Assembly: GCF_031432425.1 (NCBI RefSeq)
Contig: NZ_JAVKPH010000002.1
Span: forward strand, 62,001-126,000
DNA length: 64,000 bases
Reading direction: 5' to 3'
Source: Ruixingdingia sedimenti
GTDB lineage: Bacteria; Pseudomonadota; Alphaproteobacteria; Rhodobacterales; Rhodobacteraceae
Part shown: one piece after another, positions 51,801-59,069 of the stretch
How the letters are laid out: each line of letters begins with the position of its first letter
How positions within the stretch are numbered: position 1 is the first letter of the stretch
Position numbers and translations under genes: made by a program
Notes under the pieces: generated by a model
What the model was told of the DNA's origin: nothing
The model's input: the letters and a program-made list of their open reading frames with translations, nothing else
Databases searched by the model: none

Positions 51801-51990
51801 GGCCGGGGCAGAGGCGCGGGCGGTTCTGGGCTGGATCATCGTCGGCGGCCTCGGCCTCGCCACGATGGCGACGCTCTACCTCACGCCGGTGGCCTATCTG
51901 CTGCTGGCGGGCTTTTCCAAGCCCCGCGCGGCGGAAGAGGCGCGGCTGGTGCAGGAACTGCGCGCGGCGGATGCCGTCAGCGGGGTGTGA
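48868..51990 (+). CDS. RND-type efflux pump inner-membrane protein
   Basis: The 1040-residue AcrB-like transporter has 12 helices with two large periplasmic loops. The N-terminus is VRRPILAFVLNVLIVLAGLAG. The proton-relay region of TM4 reads ATGMVVDDAIVVLENI near 400-415, with the usual D-D pair. In TM10-11 GLVLLVGIMAKNGILIVEFANQ occurs near 915-935, with the conserved Lys. Substrates are not predictable. A palindromic AT-rich element follows the stop by 16 bases. Confidence 0.95.
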   Translation: MRPDAEQIASSGTALFVRRPILAFVLNVLIVLAGLAGLYGAEIRELPDVDRPVITVTTTFTGAGPETIDREVTARIEGAAGRIAGVKAIASSSRFGRSQVTVEFSDKTDLDVAASDMRDAISRIRNDLPDDIEEPRIVKADANADAVMRLAVTSGRRNAQDLTTLVEDLVTDRLLAAEGVADLQIYGDREQIFRVDVDQMQMASRGLTLADLRRTLANVAFDAPAGAISSDRQSIQVRTTATVNTPEAFEALVVAGNVRLGDVAKVTLGPDSGSSMLRADGVTGIGLGIIRQAQSNTLEISAAVRAVVAELQPILPPDVKLYVTSDDANFIKGAIHEVQITLVLAVLIVVAVIYVFLRDLRATLIPALAMPVALIGTLAAIWIVGFSINILTLLALVLATGMVVDDAIVVLENIVRRRAMGLGPRAAAVLGTRQVFFAVLATTSTLAAVFIPLSFLPGQTGGLFREFGFTLAIAVVLSSITALTLCPVLASRLLRGVDAAAVGAPKGPVAWLGDRLVAAYAVTLRAALAAPLVVVAIAAAFAMAAVLLFGAIRQELTPPEDRALALLSVQAPQGVALDYTDARMREIEDTLTPLRASGDVRSMFTIVGSGGRDNRGFIVLTLAPWEERDRSQQDIVAEIERRIAAVIGVRVFAIQSNSLGIRGAGQGLTFALVGDDYARLAAEAEALAAEMEKDPAYGLVRLGYETTQPQLFIEVDRARAADLGVDIDGLGEAMQAVLDGRSVGTVFVGDRSFDIKMVSTRDPVNDPGDLERVFARTADGQMVPVSSFVRLSERAVAPELAREAQMQSVSISAGLSADLSLGDALAGVERMAADILPPETRIVPLAEAAMMNETSSGLALTFGFAVLVVLLVLAAQFESFVSAVVVMATVPLGLACAIFALLLTGGSLNVYSQIGLVLLVGIMAKNGILIVEFANQLRDSGADVRRAIEEASVIRLRPVMMTMVSTVLGGVPLVLSAGAGAEARAVLGWIIVGGLGLATMATLYLTPVAYLLLAGFSKPRAAEEARLVQELRAADAVSGV

Positions 51991-52005
51991 CGGGGCGGCG
52001 GGAAA

Positions 52006-52031
52006 GAAAAATTTTCGGACGGAACTTTTCC
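52006..52031. terminator. AT-rich palindrome after the RND gene
   Basis: GAAAAATTTTCG and CGGAACTTTTCC flank GA as an imperfect 12-bp dyad. A closely related dyad follows the HPP gene at 57228. It probably serves as a bidirectional terminator. Confidence 0.45.
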
Positions 52032-52055
52032 TGCGACGGCCGGGTTGGTGCATGC

Positions 52056-52145
52056 CTGCCCATTATTCCCGGCATCCCCGCCCCCGCCCGGCCCGGCGGT
52101 GGCGCGACGCTCGCCCTTCCCGTAGGTCGGGGCTTGCCCCGGCTC
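52056..52145 (+). repeat. Trace of the palindromic element plus a CGGGGCTTGCCCCG hairpin
   Basis: The piece around CATTATTCCCGGCATCCCCG matches the linker between hairpins 3 and 4 of element copy E, but the hairpins themselves are missing. A separate perfect hairpin, CGGGGC-TT-GCCCCG, lies at 52128-52141 and recurs at 57343-57356. Confidence 0.45.
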
Positions 52146-52149
52146 CTCC

Positions 52150-54621
52150 TCATTCGTCGCGGTCCGCCGCCGCCGGGCCGGTCGGGTCATGGCGGGCGAA
52201 GTCGCGGCGGGCCTCGGCGAAATCCATCAGCCGCACCTCGACATTGGCATTGACCGAACCGGGCTCGAAATCCCCGTTCAGGCCGCGCCTGCCCGCGGGC
52301 AGCCCGGTCAGCAGCGCGATCGCCTGATCCACATGGCCGATGGCATGGATGTGGAACTGCCCCTCGGCCACCGCTGCCACCACATCGGCGCGCAGCATCA
52401 GGTTTTCCACGTTCTGCCGCGGGATCAGCACGCCCTGCCGCCCGGTCAGCCCCTGCGCGCGGCAGGTGTCGAAAAAGCCCTCGATCTTTTCGTTGATGCC
52501 GCCCACGGGCTGCACCTCGCCCATCTGGTTGATCGACCCCGTGACCGCCAGCGCCTGGCTGAGCGGCACCTGCGCCAGCGCCGACAGCAGCGCGCAAAGC
52601 TCCGCGACCGAGGCGCTGTCGCCCTCGACCCCGCCATAGCTCTGCTCGAACCCGAGGCTCGCCCAGAGCGACAGCGGCATGTCGGGCGCATAGCGGGTGA
52701 CGAGGAAGGCGGTCAGGATCATCACCGCCTTGGAATGGATCGGCCCGCCCATCTTCACTTCGCGCTCGATGTCCACCACCTGGCCCGCGCCCATGCGCAC
52801 GCGCGCGGTGATGCGGGCGGGCCAGCCGAAGGCGCGGGCGCCGAGCTGCGCCACGGTCAGCCCGTTGACCTGCCCCATCACGCTGCCGCGGGTGGAGATC
52901 AGGATGGTGCCGCGCGCGATCATTTCCTGCATGCGTTCGCGCACCAGATCGGCGCGGCGTTCGGCGGCGGCCTCTGCGCCCGTGACCTCGGCTTCCGTCA
53001 CCGTCGCCGCGCCGCCCCTGGCGGCAAGATGGTCGGCCTCGCGCAGGATGTCCCAGATCGCGTTGACGCGCAGCGACAGCTTGCGCTGGTCGCCCGCATG
53101 GCGGCTGGCGGCGTCGACCAGCGCCGCCACGCCCCCGGCGGTGACGGGGCGCAGCCCCTCGCGCGCGGCGACGCTGGCCACCAGCCGGGCGAAGGCGTCG
53201 ATGGCGGCGGGCGTGCGGTCCATCTCGTCGCTGAATTCCGCCGCCACCCCGAACAATTCGCCGAAATCGGGGTCGAACGCCTCCAGCAGCCGCAGCAGCC
53301 GCCGGTCGCCCACCAGCACCACCCGCAGGTCGAGCGGGATCGGATCGGGTTCCAGCGTCGTGGTCGTGGTCAGGCCGAGCCGTTCGGCGGCGGTGATGAC
53401 ATGGATCGCGCGGGTTTCCAGACAGCGTTTCAGCGCATCCCAGGCCAGCGGTTCGGCCAGCACGCGCGCGGCGTCCAGCACCAGAAAGCCGCCGTTGGCA
53501 CGGTGCAGCGCGCCGGGGCGGATCAGGGTGAAATCCGTCACCAGCGTGCCCATGGTCGAGATATGGTCGATCCGCCCGGTCAGGTTCGACAGCGTGGGCA
53601 GGGTCTCGTGCACCACCGGCGCGCCTTCGGTGATATCGGCGGGCCGGCAGATCATCACGTTCACGGCATAGCGGTGAAAGCGCAGGTCGTCCTGCAGGCG
53701 CACGGCGGCCATGGGAAAGGCGCCGTCGCCCTCGCGCTGGCCCGCCTGCAGGAACAGTTCGGCATTGTCGATCAGGTCGCGGTGCAGGTCGGCGAAATAA
53801 TCCTCCAGCACCGCGACGCCCCGGAATGCCTCGATCACGCGGTCGAGCCCGGCTTCGACCGCGTTCTGCGCCATGTCGGCATTGAGCCGCGCGACCGCGG
53901 CGCGGTGGTCCTTCTGCAACCGGGGGACGGATTTCAGGAACGCCTCCAGATCGCGTTCGGTGGCGGCGACCTTGGCCTGAATGTCGGCCTGTTCGGCCTC
54001 GGGCAGGCGGGCGATGGTTTCGGGTTTCAGCACCTCGCCGTCCTTCATCGGCGCCAATGCGAAGCCCATCGGCGTGCGCAGGATCGCCACGCCCCGGTCA
54101 TGCGCGGTGCGCCCGAGTGCTGCGAAGGCGGCCTCCTGCTGGCCGCCGAACTGTTCCTCGATCGCGGCGCGGCGGCGCTGGTAATCCTCGGATTCGAAGA
54201 GCGCCGGAATGTCGTTGGCCAGATCGTCCACCAGTTCCTGCATGGCCAGCTTCAGCCGCTGTCCCGCGCCGCGCGGCAGGTGCAGCGCGCGGGGCCGTTC
54301 GGGGGCGTCGAAATTGTGGACATAGACCCAATCGGTCGGCGCGGGGCGGCGGGCGGCCTCCTGCGTCAGCAGGTCCATCACCGCGCTGTGCCGCCCGGTG
54401 CCCTCGGGCCCGTGGACGAAGAGGTTGAACCGCTTGTGCCCGATGCCCGCCGACAGAAGGATCGCCTCGACCGCGCGGTCCTGCCCGATCAGGTGGTCGA
54501 GAGGGGCGAGCGTCGCCGTCGTCTCGAACCCGAGCGTCGCGGGGTCGAGACGCGCGCGCAGGGCGGTGGCGGGCAGGGCGGTGGTGGCGGGCTGGGGGTC
54601 GGTCACGGCGGCGGTCCTCAT
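52150..54621 (-). CDS. Lon-related ATP-dependent protease (AAA_32 plus Lon S16 domain)
   Basis: This protein has 823 residues. The AAA part has the family-typical loop HGPEGTGRHSAV near 73 (Arg where Walker A usually has Lys, normal for this group) and an inserted helical region (about 130-290). The ATPase core includes GGFLVLDAARVLAEP near 428. The C-terminal S16 protease shows catalytic Ser in GVEGDSASVAEL near 670 and Lys in VGGINEKIEGFFDTC near 712. Start ATG 54621 (MRTAAVTDPQ) was chosen; GTG 54606 is possible. Its substrates are unknown, and it acts in the cytoplasm. Confidence 0.92.
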   Translation of the reverse strand: MRTAAVTDPQPATTALPATALRARLDPATLGFETTATLAPLDHLIGQDRAVEAILLSAGIGHKRFNLFVHGPEGTGRHSAVMDLLTQEAARRPAPTDWVYVHNFDAPERPRALHLPRGAGQRLKLAMQELVDDLANDIPALFESEDYQRRRAAIEEQFGGQQEAAFAALGRTAHDRGVAILRTPMGFALAPMKDGEVLKPETIARLPEAEQADIQAKVAATERDLEAFLKSVPRLQKDHRAAVARLNADMAQNAVEAGLDRVIEAFRGVAVLEDYFADLHRDLIDNAELFLQAGQREGDGAFPMAAVRLQDDLRFHRYAVNVMICRPADITEGAPVVHETLPTLSNLTGRIDHISTMGTLVTDFTLIRPGALHRANGGFLVLDAARVLAEPLAWDALKRCLETRAIHVITAAERLGLTTTTTLEPDPIPLDLRVVLVGDRRLLRLLEAFDPDFGELFGVAAEFSDEMDRTPAAIDAFARLVASVAAREGLRPVTAGGVAALVDAASRHAGDQRKLSLRVNAIWDILREADHLAARGGAATVTEAEVTGAEAAAERRADLVRERMQEMIARGTILISTRGSVMGQVNGLTVAQLGARAFGWPARITARVRMGAGQVVDIEREVKMGGPIHSKAVMILTAFLVTRYAPDMPLSLWASLGFEQSYGGVEGDSASVAELCALLSALAQVPLSQALAVTGSINQMGEVQPVGGINEKIEGFFDTCRAQGLTGRQGVLIPRQNVENLMLRADVVAAVAEGQFHIHAIGHVDQAIALLTGLPAGRRGLNGDFEPGSVNANVEVRLMDFAEARRDFARHDPTGPAAADRDE

Positions 54622-54692
54622 CTGTGACGCTGCCAGCGTGGGCCAGTCGGTGCGCCCGTGCAACCCCCCGAAACGGCGCGGACGGCGGGGGC

Positions 54693-55157
54693 TCAGGGTT
54701 CGGCGGGCCAGAACGCCGCCGGATCGGGCCCCGCCGGCAGCGGGCGCAGCCGGGTGCCGTCCAGCGCGATATCGGCCAGCGTGCTGCGGTTGAGGTTGTC
54801 GAGGAAGGCGCGTTCCGCCGCCGCCAGCCGCGCGCGCAGCCCGCAGCAGGCGCCGATGGTGCAGTTGCCGCCATCGGGGCTGAAACATTCGACGAGGGGC
54901 TGGCCCTCTTCCAGCACGCGCACCACATCGCCGAGCCGGATCTGGTCGGCCGGCCGCGCCAGCACCGCCCCGCCCGCATGGCCGCGCCGCGTGCTGACGA
55001 TGCCCGCCGTGGCCAGCCGCCCCATGATCTTGATCAGGTGGTTGCGCGACAGGCCGAAGAAATCGGCCAGTTCCGCGGTGGAAAAGGCGCGTTCGGGGTC
55101 GGCGGCCATGCGCATCAGCGCACGCAGCCCGTAATCGGTGAAACTCGTCAGACGCAT
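54693..55157 (-). CDS. Rrf2-family regulator, NsrR-like
   Basis: The 154-residue regulator starts MRLTSFTDYGLRALMRMAAD, with a winged helix (FSTAELADFFGLSRNHLIKI; GIVSTRRGHAGG). Cluster-binding cysteines occur as ECFSPDGGNCTIGACCGL, close to the NsrR spacing, so a nitric-oxide or redox-sensing Fe-S cluster is likely. No NO-detoxification gene lies beside it in the window, so the target is unknown. Confidence 0.92.
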   Translation of the reverse strand: MRLTSFTDYGLRALMRMAADPERAFSTAELADFFGLSRNHLIKIMGRLATAGIVSTRRGHAGGAVLARPADQIRLGDVVRVLEEGQPLVECFSPDGGNCTIGACCGLRARLAAAERAFLDNLNRSTLADIALDGTRLRPLPAGPDPAAFWPAEP

Positions 55158-55195
55158 GCAGGTACGGAACCGGGTGAAAATCGCGGGTGGTCCAT

Positions 55196-55225
55196 CCTAT
55201 ATTTGTCCACTAGGTTGCGCCGCAA
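55196..55225 (-). promoter_or_regulatory. Possible promoter of the Rrf2 regulator
   Basis: On the minus strand TTGCGG (55220-55225) and TATAGG (55196-55201) stand 18 bases apart, about 40 bases before the regulator start. The interval holds an AT-rich patch that could also be an autoregulatory site. Confidence 0.35.
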
Positions 55226-55364
55226 GCCGACATGACGCCGCAACCCCGGGTTTCGCCATGCCCTTTTCCACCGGCTCCGGTATCCCGGGCCCCCATCTCC
55301 CGGTTCCCGGTGCCCCCGGCCATTGCGCGCCGGGCCGTATCTACCTGCTGTCCCTCCACCTGTC

Positions 55365-55576
55365 TGGCGAAGGCGCGTGCCTTCGCCACGGCGATGCAGA
55401 TCGCGTTGCCCCGGCCGGGGGCCCCAAGCCCCCGGCCAGCGCCCGCCCCGCCCATGGCGGGCGCTACTCGCCCGCCGGGGCAGGCGCTGGCCTACCTATT
55501 ATTCCTGGCATTACCGCCCCTGCGGCACCGTCGCGCCGCGGGCGGGGGAAACGCGATGCGTTTCCTGTCCCCGCCC
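55365..55576 (+). repeat. MITE-like palindromic element, copy E
   Basis: Hairpin 1 lies at 55365-55388, hairpin 2 at about 55412-55438 (loop CCCAA instead of CCAAA), then the nested structure, and hairpin 4 ends at 55576 (loop GAT). Clear terminal repeats are lost. It ends 33 bases from the stop of the minus-strand HIT gene. Confidence 0.82.
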
Positions 55577-55608
55577 GGGCCGAAGGGCGCCACGCGTGCC
55601 CGCCCGCC

Positions 55609-56040
55609 CTATTCCAGCCCCTCGCGCAGAAGCCCCGCCATGCGGGCCAGTTCCCCGGCGGGGGGCGGGGGCGGGGCGGTGAAGCCGTCGATCCCGTCGC
55701 GCAGGTAGGCGGCCGAGGTCAGGTCGTGGCGGTGATGCAGCGGGATCAGATGCGCATGGGCATGGGGCACATGGATGCCGACGAAGGCCATCCCCACCCG
55801 GTCCACCCCGCAGACCGCCTTCATCCGCCGGGCAAGCCGCTGCGCCACCGCCATCACCGCGGCGGCGGTATCGGGGTCCATGTCCTCGAACCCCTCGTGA
55901 TGGGCGCGGGGGATCACCAGCGCATGGCCCGCGCGCACCGGATGCAGGTCGAGAAAGGCCAGCACGCGGTCGTCCTCGTAGAGCTTGTGGGCGGGCAGGC
56001 TGCCCTCTGCGATGCGGCAAAAGATGCATCTGTCAGTCAT
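55609..56040 (-). CDS. HIT-family hydrolase
   Basis: This 143-residue HIT protein opens RCIFCRIAEGSLPAHKLYED and carries the active-site triad HVPHAHAHLIPL near 91-102 (His-x-His-x-His). FLDLHPVRAGHALVIPR lies near 30. The family cleaves nucleoside phosphoramidates and related nucleotides. It is divergent from the HPP gene, 83 bases away. Confidence 0.94.
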   Translation of the reverse strand: MTDRCIFCRIAEGSLPAHKLYEDDRVLAFLDLHPVRAGHALVIPRAHHEGFEDMDPDTAAAVMAVAQRLARRMKAVCGVDRVGMAFVGIHVPHAHAHLIPLHHRHDLTSAAYLRDGIDGFTAPPPPPAGELARMAGLLREGLE

Positions 56041-56123
56041 GTCGGCTTCTTCCCGATGCGGCGGGCGATGGTGCGGCGGCGGGGCGGCGGGGTCAAGGCC
56101 GGGCGGCGCGGGGGGGCGCGCGG

Positions 56124-57224
56124 ATGACGGTGACGCGGCGCGAAAGGCTGCACCGGGGGCTGCGCGCGCTCGGGCCGGCGGTGGGGCATACGCGGCCCCG
56201 GGATGTGGTCTGGATGGTCGTGGGGGCGGGCGTGGGGCTGCTGATCTGCGCCGCGCTCTTGCCGCTCGGGCAGGATCTGGCGCGGGGGCTGATCATGGTC
56301 GCGCCGATGGGGGCCACGGCGGTATTGCTGTTCGCGACGCCCAACAGCCCGCTGGCGCAGCCCTGGTCGGCGGTGGTGGGCAATGGCGTGGCGGCGCTGG
56401 TGGGGGTCGCGGTGCTGCGATGGGTGCCCGATCCGCGCGCGGCGGCGGCGCTGGCCCCGGCGGGGGCGATCCTCGCCATGCTGCTGATGCGCGCGCTGCA
56501 CCCGCCCGGGGGCGCGGTGGCGCTGACCGCGGTGCTGAGCCCCGAACTGGGCCAGACGCTCGGCTTCGGTTTCGTGCTGGCGCCGGTGATGGCGGGCACG
56601 GCGATGCTGGTGGCGGTGGCGGTGCTGTGGCACCGGCTGTCGGGCCGGGTCTATCCCTTCCGCCAGCCCGACCCACCCGGCCGCCACGGCACCGCCGATC
56701 CCGCGCCCGAGGTGCGGCTCGGGCTCGACAGCGGCACGCTCGGCGCGATCCTGGACGAGTTGCGCCAGTCCGCCAACCTGGGCGTCGCCGACCTTGCGCG
56801 GCTGATCGGGGCGGCGGAACAGGCGGCGGCGGCGCATGGGCTCAACCGCATGGTCTGCGGCGAATTCATGTCGCGCGATCTGGTGGTGCTGACCCCCGAC
56901 GCGCCGGTGTCCGAGGCCGCGGTGCTGTTCGCGCGCCACGGGTTCAGCTCGCTGCCGGTGGTGGGGCCGGGCGGGGTGCTGGAGGGGGTGATCTTCCAGC
57001 TCGACCTGATCCGCCACGATCTGGACGAGGGGCTGCGCGCGGCCGAGGTGATGACGACCGACCTGCCGCAGGTGAAGGCCGACACGCCGGCGGGCGCGCT
57101 GCTGCCGCTGCTGGCCGATGGCGGGGACGAGGCGATCCCGGTGATGGAGGGGCCGCGGATCGTGGGCATCGTCACCCGGACGGATCTTCTGTCGGCGCTG
57201 GCCCGGGCCCTGGCGCGGGGGTAG
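56124..57224 (+). CDS. HPP-family membrane protein with C-terminal CBS pair
   Basis: The 366-residue protein has an HPP domain with four helices (LLICAALLPLGQDLARGLIM; APMGATAVLLFATPNSPLAQ; the namesake MRALHPPGGAVALTAV near 130). Two CBS domains follow (about 245-300 and 305-362: EFMSRDLVVLTPDAPVSEAA; VMTTDLPQVKADTPAGALLP). HPP proteins have been linked to nitrite or other anion transport in cyanobacteria and plants, and the CBS pair may sense adenine nucleotides. The ribosome site before ATG 56124 is weak. Confidence 0.9.
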   Translation: MTVTRRERLHRGLRALGPAVGHTRPRDVVWMVVGAGVGLLICAALLPLGQDLARGLIMVAPMGATAVLLFATPNSPLAQPWSAVVGNGVAALVGVAVLRWVPDPRAAAALAPAGAILAMLLMRALHPPGGAVALTAVLSPELGQTLGFGFVLAPVMAGTAMLVAVAVLWHRLSGRVYPFRQPDPPGRHGTADPAPEVRLGLDSGTLGAILDELRQSANLGVADLARLIGAAEQAAAAHGLNRMVCGEFMSRDLVVLTPDAPVSEAAVLFARHGFSSLPVVGPGGVLEGVIFQLDLIRHDLDEGLRAAEVMTTDLPQVKADTPAGALLPLLADGGDEAIPVMEGPRIVGIVTRTDLLSALARALARG

Positions 57225-57227
57225 GGC

Positions 57228-57253
57228 GAAAAATCTTCGTCCGAAAATTTTTC
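57228..57253. terminator. AT-rich palindrome after the HPP gene
   Basis: GAAAAATCTTCG and CGAAAATTTTTC pair with one mismatch around TC, starting four bases after the HPP stop. Its T-run suits termination from either side. It is the sister of the dyad at 52006. Confidence 0.55.
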
Positions 57254-57256
57254 TGG

Positions 57257-57315
57257 TGGCCACAGCGATTCAGATCGTGTTGCCCCGGCCAGCGCCCGCC
57301 CCGCCCATGGCGGGT
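57257..57315 (+). repeat. Palindromic element, copy F, with two hairpins deleted
   Basis: The order of the element is kept, but hairpin 1 is reduced to TGGCCA and hairpin 2 to CCCCGGCCAGCG, as if each stem-loop had been removed between its arms. It then reaches CCCATGGCGGG and diverges. The remaining ~230 bases to the next gene (to 57549) carry only the CGGGGCTTGCCCCG hairpin at 57343-57356. Confidence 0.65.
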
Positions 57316-57549
57316 GGGGCCGAACGCCGGCCGGCCGCAGGACGGGGCTTGCCCCGCCCCCGGGACCGCGACTCGGGTTTCCGGGGCGTTTCCCGCGCCC
57401 TGCGAACGTTTCTTTCGTGCCCCGGCCACGCCGCGGAAGGACATGTCGAAATCGCCCGATCCGGCAACAAGATCAAAAGCCTGTTCTGCCGCATTTGGCG
57501 CATGATACACTTCACCGCAAGGGCGGCACGGCGAAGGGAGGGCCGGGCA

Positions 57550-57789
57550 TTGCACTACACCAGTTTCCTGTCGGCAGAGCCGATCGACCATCTGCCGCGC
57601 GCGCTGGACGAATTGCGCCGCATCGGCTTCGGCCTCTGCGGGGTCGAGATGGCGCCGGAGCGGCAGGGGCCTGCGCGCGTCCGCATCATGTTTCACCCGC
57701 AGGGCGTGATCGCGCCCGAAACCTTCCTCGCGCGCGTCGCGCGGATCCCGGGGGTGGATGCGCTGGAGGGCGGGCTGGCCGGGCCCTGA
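57550..57789 (+). CDS. Small ACT-like protein preceding the branched-chain dehydrogenase genes
   Basis: A 79-residue ORF begins at TTG 57550 with GGGAGGG six bases upstream; an in-frame ATG at 57502 would add 16 residues. The pattern ALDELRRIGFGLCGVEMAPE, then ARVRIMFHP and FLARVARIPGVDALEGG is the beta-alpha-beta-beta-alpha-beta order of ACT domains. It stops 28 bases before the E1 alpha start. A regulatory role for branched-chain compounds is a guess from fold and place, and no named family was recognised. Confidence 0.6.
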   Translation: MHYTSFLSAEPIDHLPRALDELRRIGFGLCGVEMAPERQGPARVRIMFHPQGVIAPETFLARVARIPGVDALEGGLAGP

Positions 57790-57817
57790 TCCGGCCGCGA
57801 TACGGGAGGAGATGCCG

Positions 57818-59068
57818 ATGGACGACGACGCCCACGATCTGCCGCCGCTGAGGCTCACGGTGCCGGAGCCGGAGGTCCGCCCCGGCGGGCGGCCCGATTT
57901 CAGCCATGTCGCCATCCCCCGCGCGGGCGCGGTGCGCCGGCCAGAGGTCGACGCCGACCCGGAATCGATCCGCGACCTGGCCTTCACCATCATCCGGGTG
58001 CTGAACCGCGACGGCGAGGCGGTGGGGCCCTGGGCCGAGGGGCTGGACCTGTCGGACGACGACCTGCGCGCGGGCCTGCGGCACATGATGCTGCTGCGGG
58101 CCTATGACGCGCGGATGCTGATGGCGCAGCGCCAGCAGAAGACCAGCTTCTACATGCAGCATCTGGGGGAAGAGGCGGTGTCCTGCGCCTTCCGCCGCGC
58201 GCTGCGCCCGGGCGACATGAACTTTCCGACCTACCGGCAGGCGGGGCTGCTGATCGCGGGGGGCTATCCGCTCAAGCTGATGATGAACCAGGTCTATTCC
58301 AATGCCGAGGATCCGGTGCACGGCCGCCAGCTGCCGGTGTGCTATTCCTCGCGCGACCAGGGGTTCTTCTCGATCTCGGGCAACCTTGCGACGCAGTATA
58401 TTCAGGCGGTGGGATGGGCGATGGCCTCGGCCATTTCCGGCGACCGGCGGATCGCGGCAGGCTGGATCGGCGACGGGTCCACGGCGGAAAGCGATTTCCA
58501 CGCGGCGCTGGTGTTCGCCTCGACCTACAAGGCGCCGGTGGTGCTGAACATCGTCAACAACCAGTGGGCGATCTCCACCTTCCAGGGCATCGCCCGGGGC
58601 GGATCGGGCACCTTCGCCGCGCGCGGCCACGGCTTCGGCATCCCGGCGCTGCGGGTGGACGGCAACGACTACCTCGCCGTGCTGGCGGCGGCGAAATGGG
58701 CGGCGGCGCGGGCGCGGCGGAACCTCGGGCCGACGCTGATCGAATATGTCACCTACCGGGTGGGCGGGCATTCCACCTCGGACGATCCGTCCGCCTACCG
58801 CCCGGCAGAGGAAAGCAACGCCTGGCCCCTGGGCGATCCGATCCTGCGGATGAAGAACCACCTGATCGCGCGCGGCCTCTGGTCCGAGGACCGCCACACC
58901 CAGGCCGAGGCGGAGGTCATGGCCGAAATCACCACCACCCAGAAAGAGGCGGAGGCGATCGGCACCCTGCACCAGGGCCTGCGCCCGTCCCCGAGCGACA
59001 TGTTCGAGGATGTCTATGCCGAAATGCCGCCGCATCTGTTGCGGCAGCGCCAGGAGGCGGGGTTCTGA
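57818..59068 (+). CDS. bkdA1: Branched-chain 2-oxoacid dehydrogenase E1 alpha
   Basis: This 416-residue thiamine-diphosphate subunit carries the motif GWIGDGSTAESDFHAALVFA ending in NIVNNQWAIST near 240. RQQKTSFYMQHLGEEAVSCA near 105 and YRVGGHSTSDDPSAYRP near 318 contain the phosphorylation-loop region of the family. I chose ATG 57818, six bases after GGAGGAG; ATG 57812 touches the ribosome site. E1 beta follows after one base. Confidence 0.96.
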   Translation: MDDDAHDLPPLRLTVPEPEVRPGGRPDFSHVAIPRAGAVRRPEVDADPESIRDLAFTIIRVLNRDGEAVGPWAEGLDLSDDDLRAGLRHMMLLRAYDARMLMAQRQQKTSFYMQHLGEEAVSCAFRRALRPGDMNFPTYRQAGLLIAGGYPLKLMMNQVYSNAEDPVHGRQLPVCYSSRDQGFFSISGNLATQYIQAVGWAMASAISGDRRIAAGWIGDGSTAESDFHAALVFASTYKAPVVLNIVNNQWAISTFQGIARGGSGTFAARGHGFGIPALRVDGNDYLAVLAAAKWAAARARRNLGPTLIEYVTYRVGGHSTSDDPSAYRPAEESNAWPLGDPILRMKNHLIARGLWSEDRHTQAEAEVMAEITTTQKEAEAIGTLHQGLRPSPSDMFEDVYAEMPPHLLRQRQEAGF

Positions 59069-59069
59069 C

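Noticed and set aside
47590..52053. A 1487-codon minus-strand frame opposite the RND adaptor and pump
   Set aside because: It is a shadow of strong RND genes. The product is a low-complexity Arg/His/Gly-rich string with no family motif.
52150..54621. Lon-like protein seemed inactivated because Walker A has Arg for Lys (GTGR)
   Set aside because: GTGR is normal in the AAA_32 group of Lon-related proteases, and the Ser/Lys protease dyad is intact.
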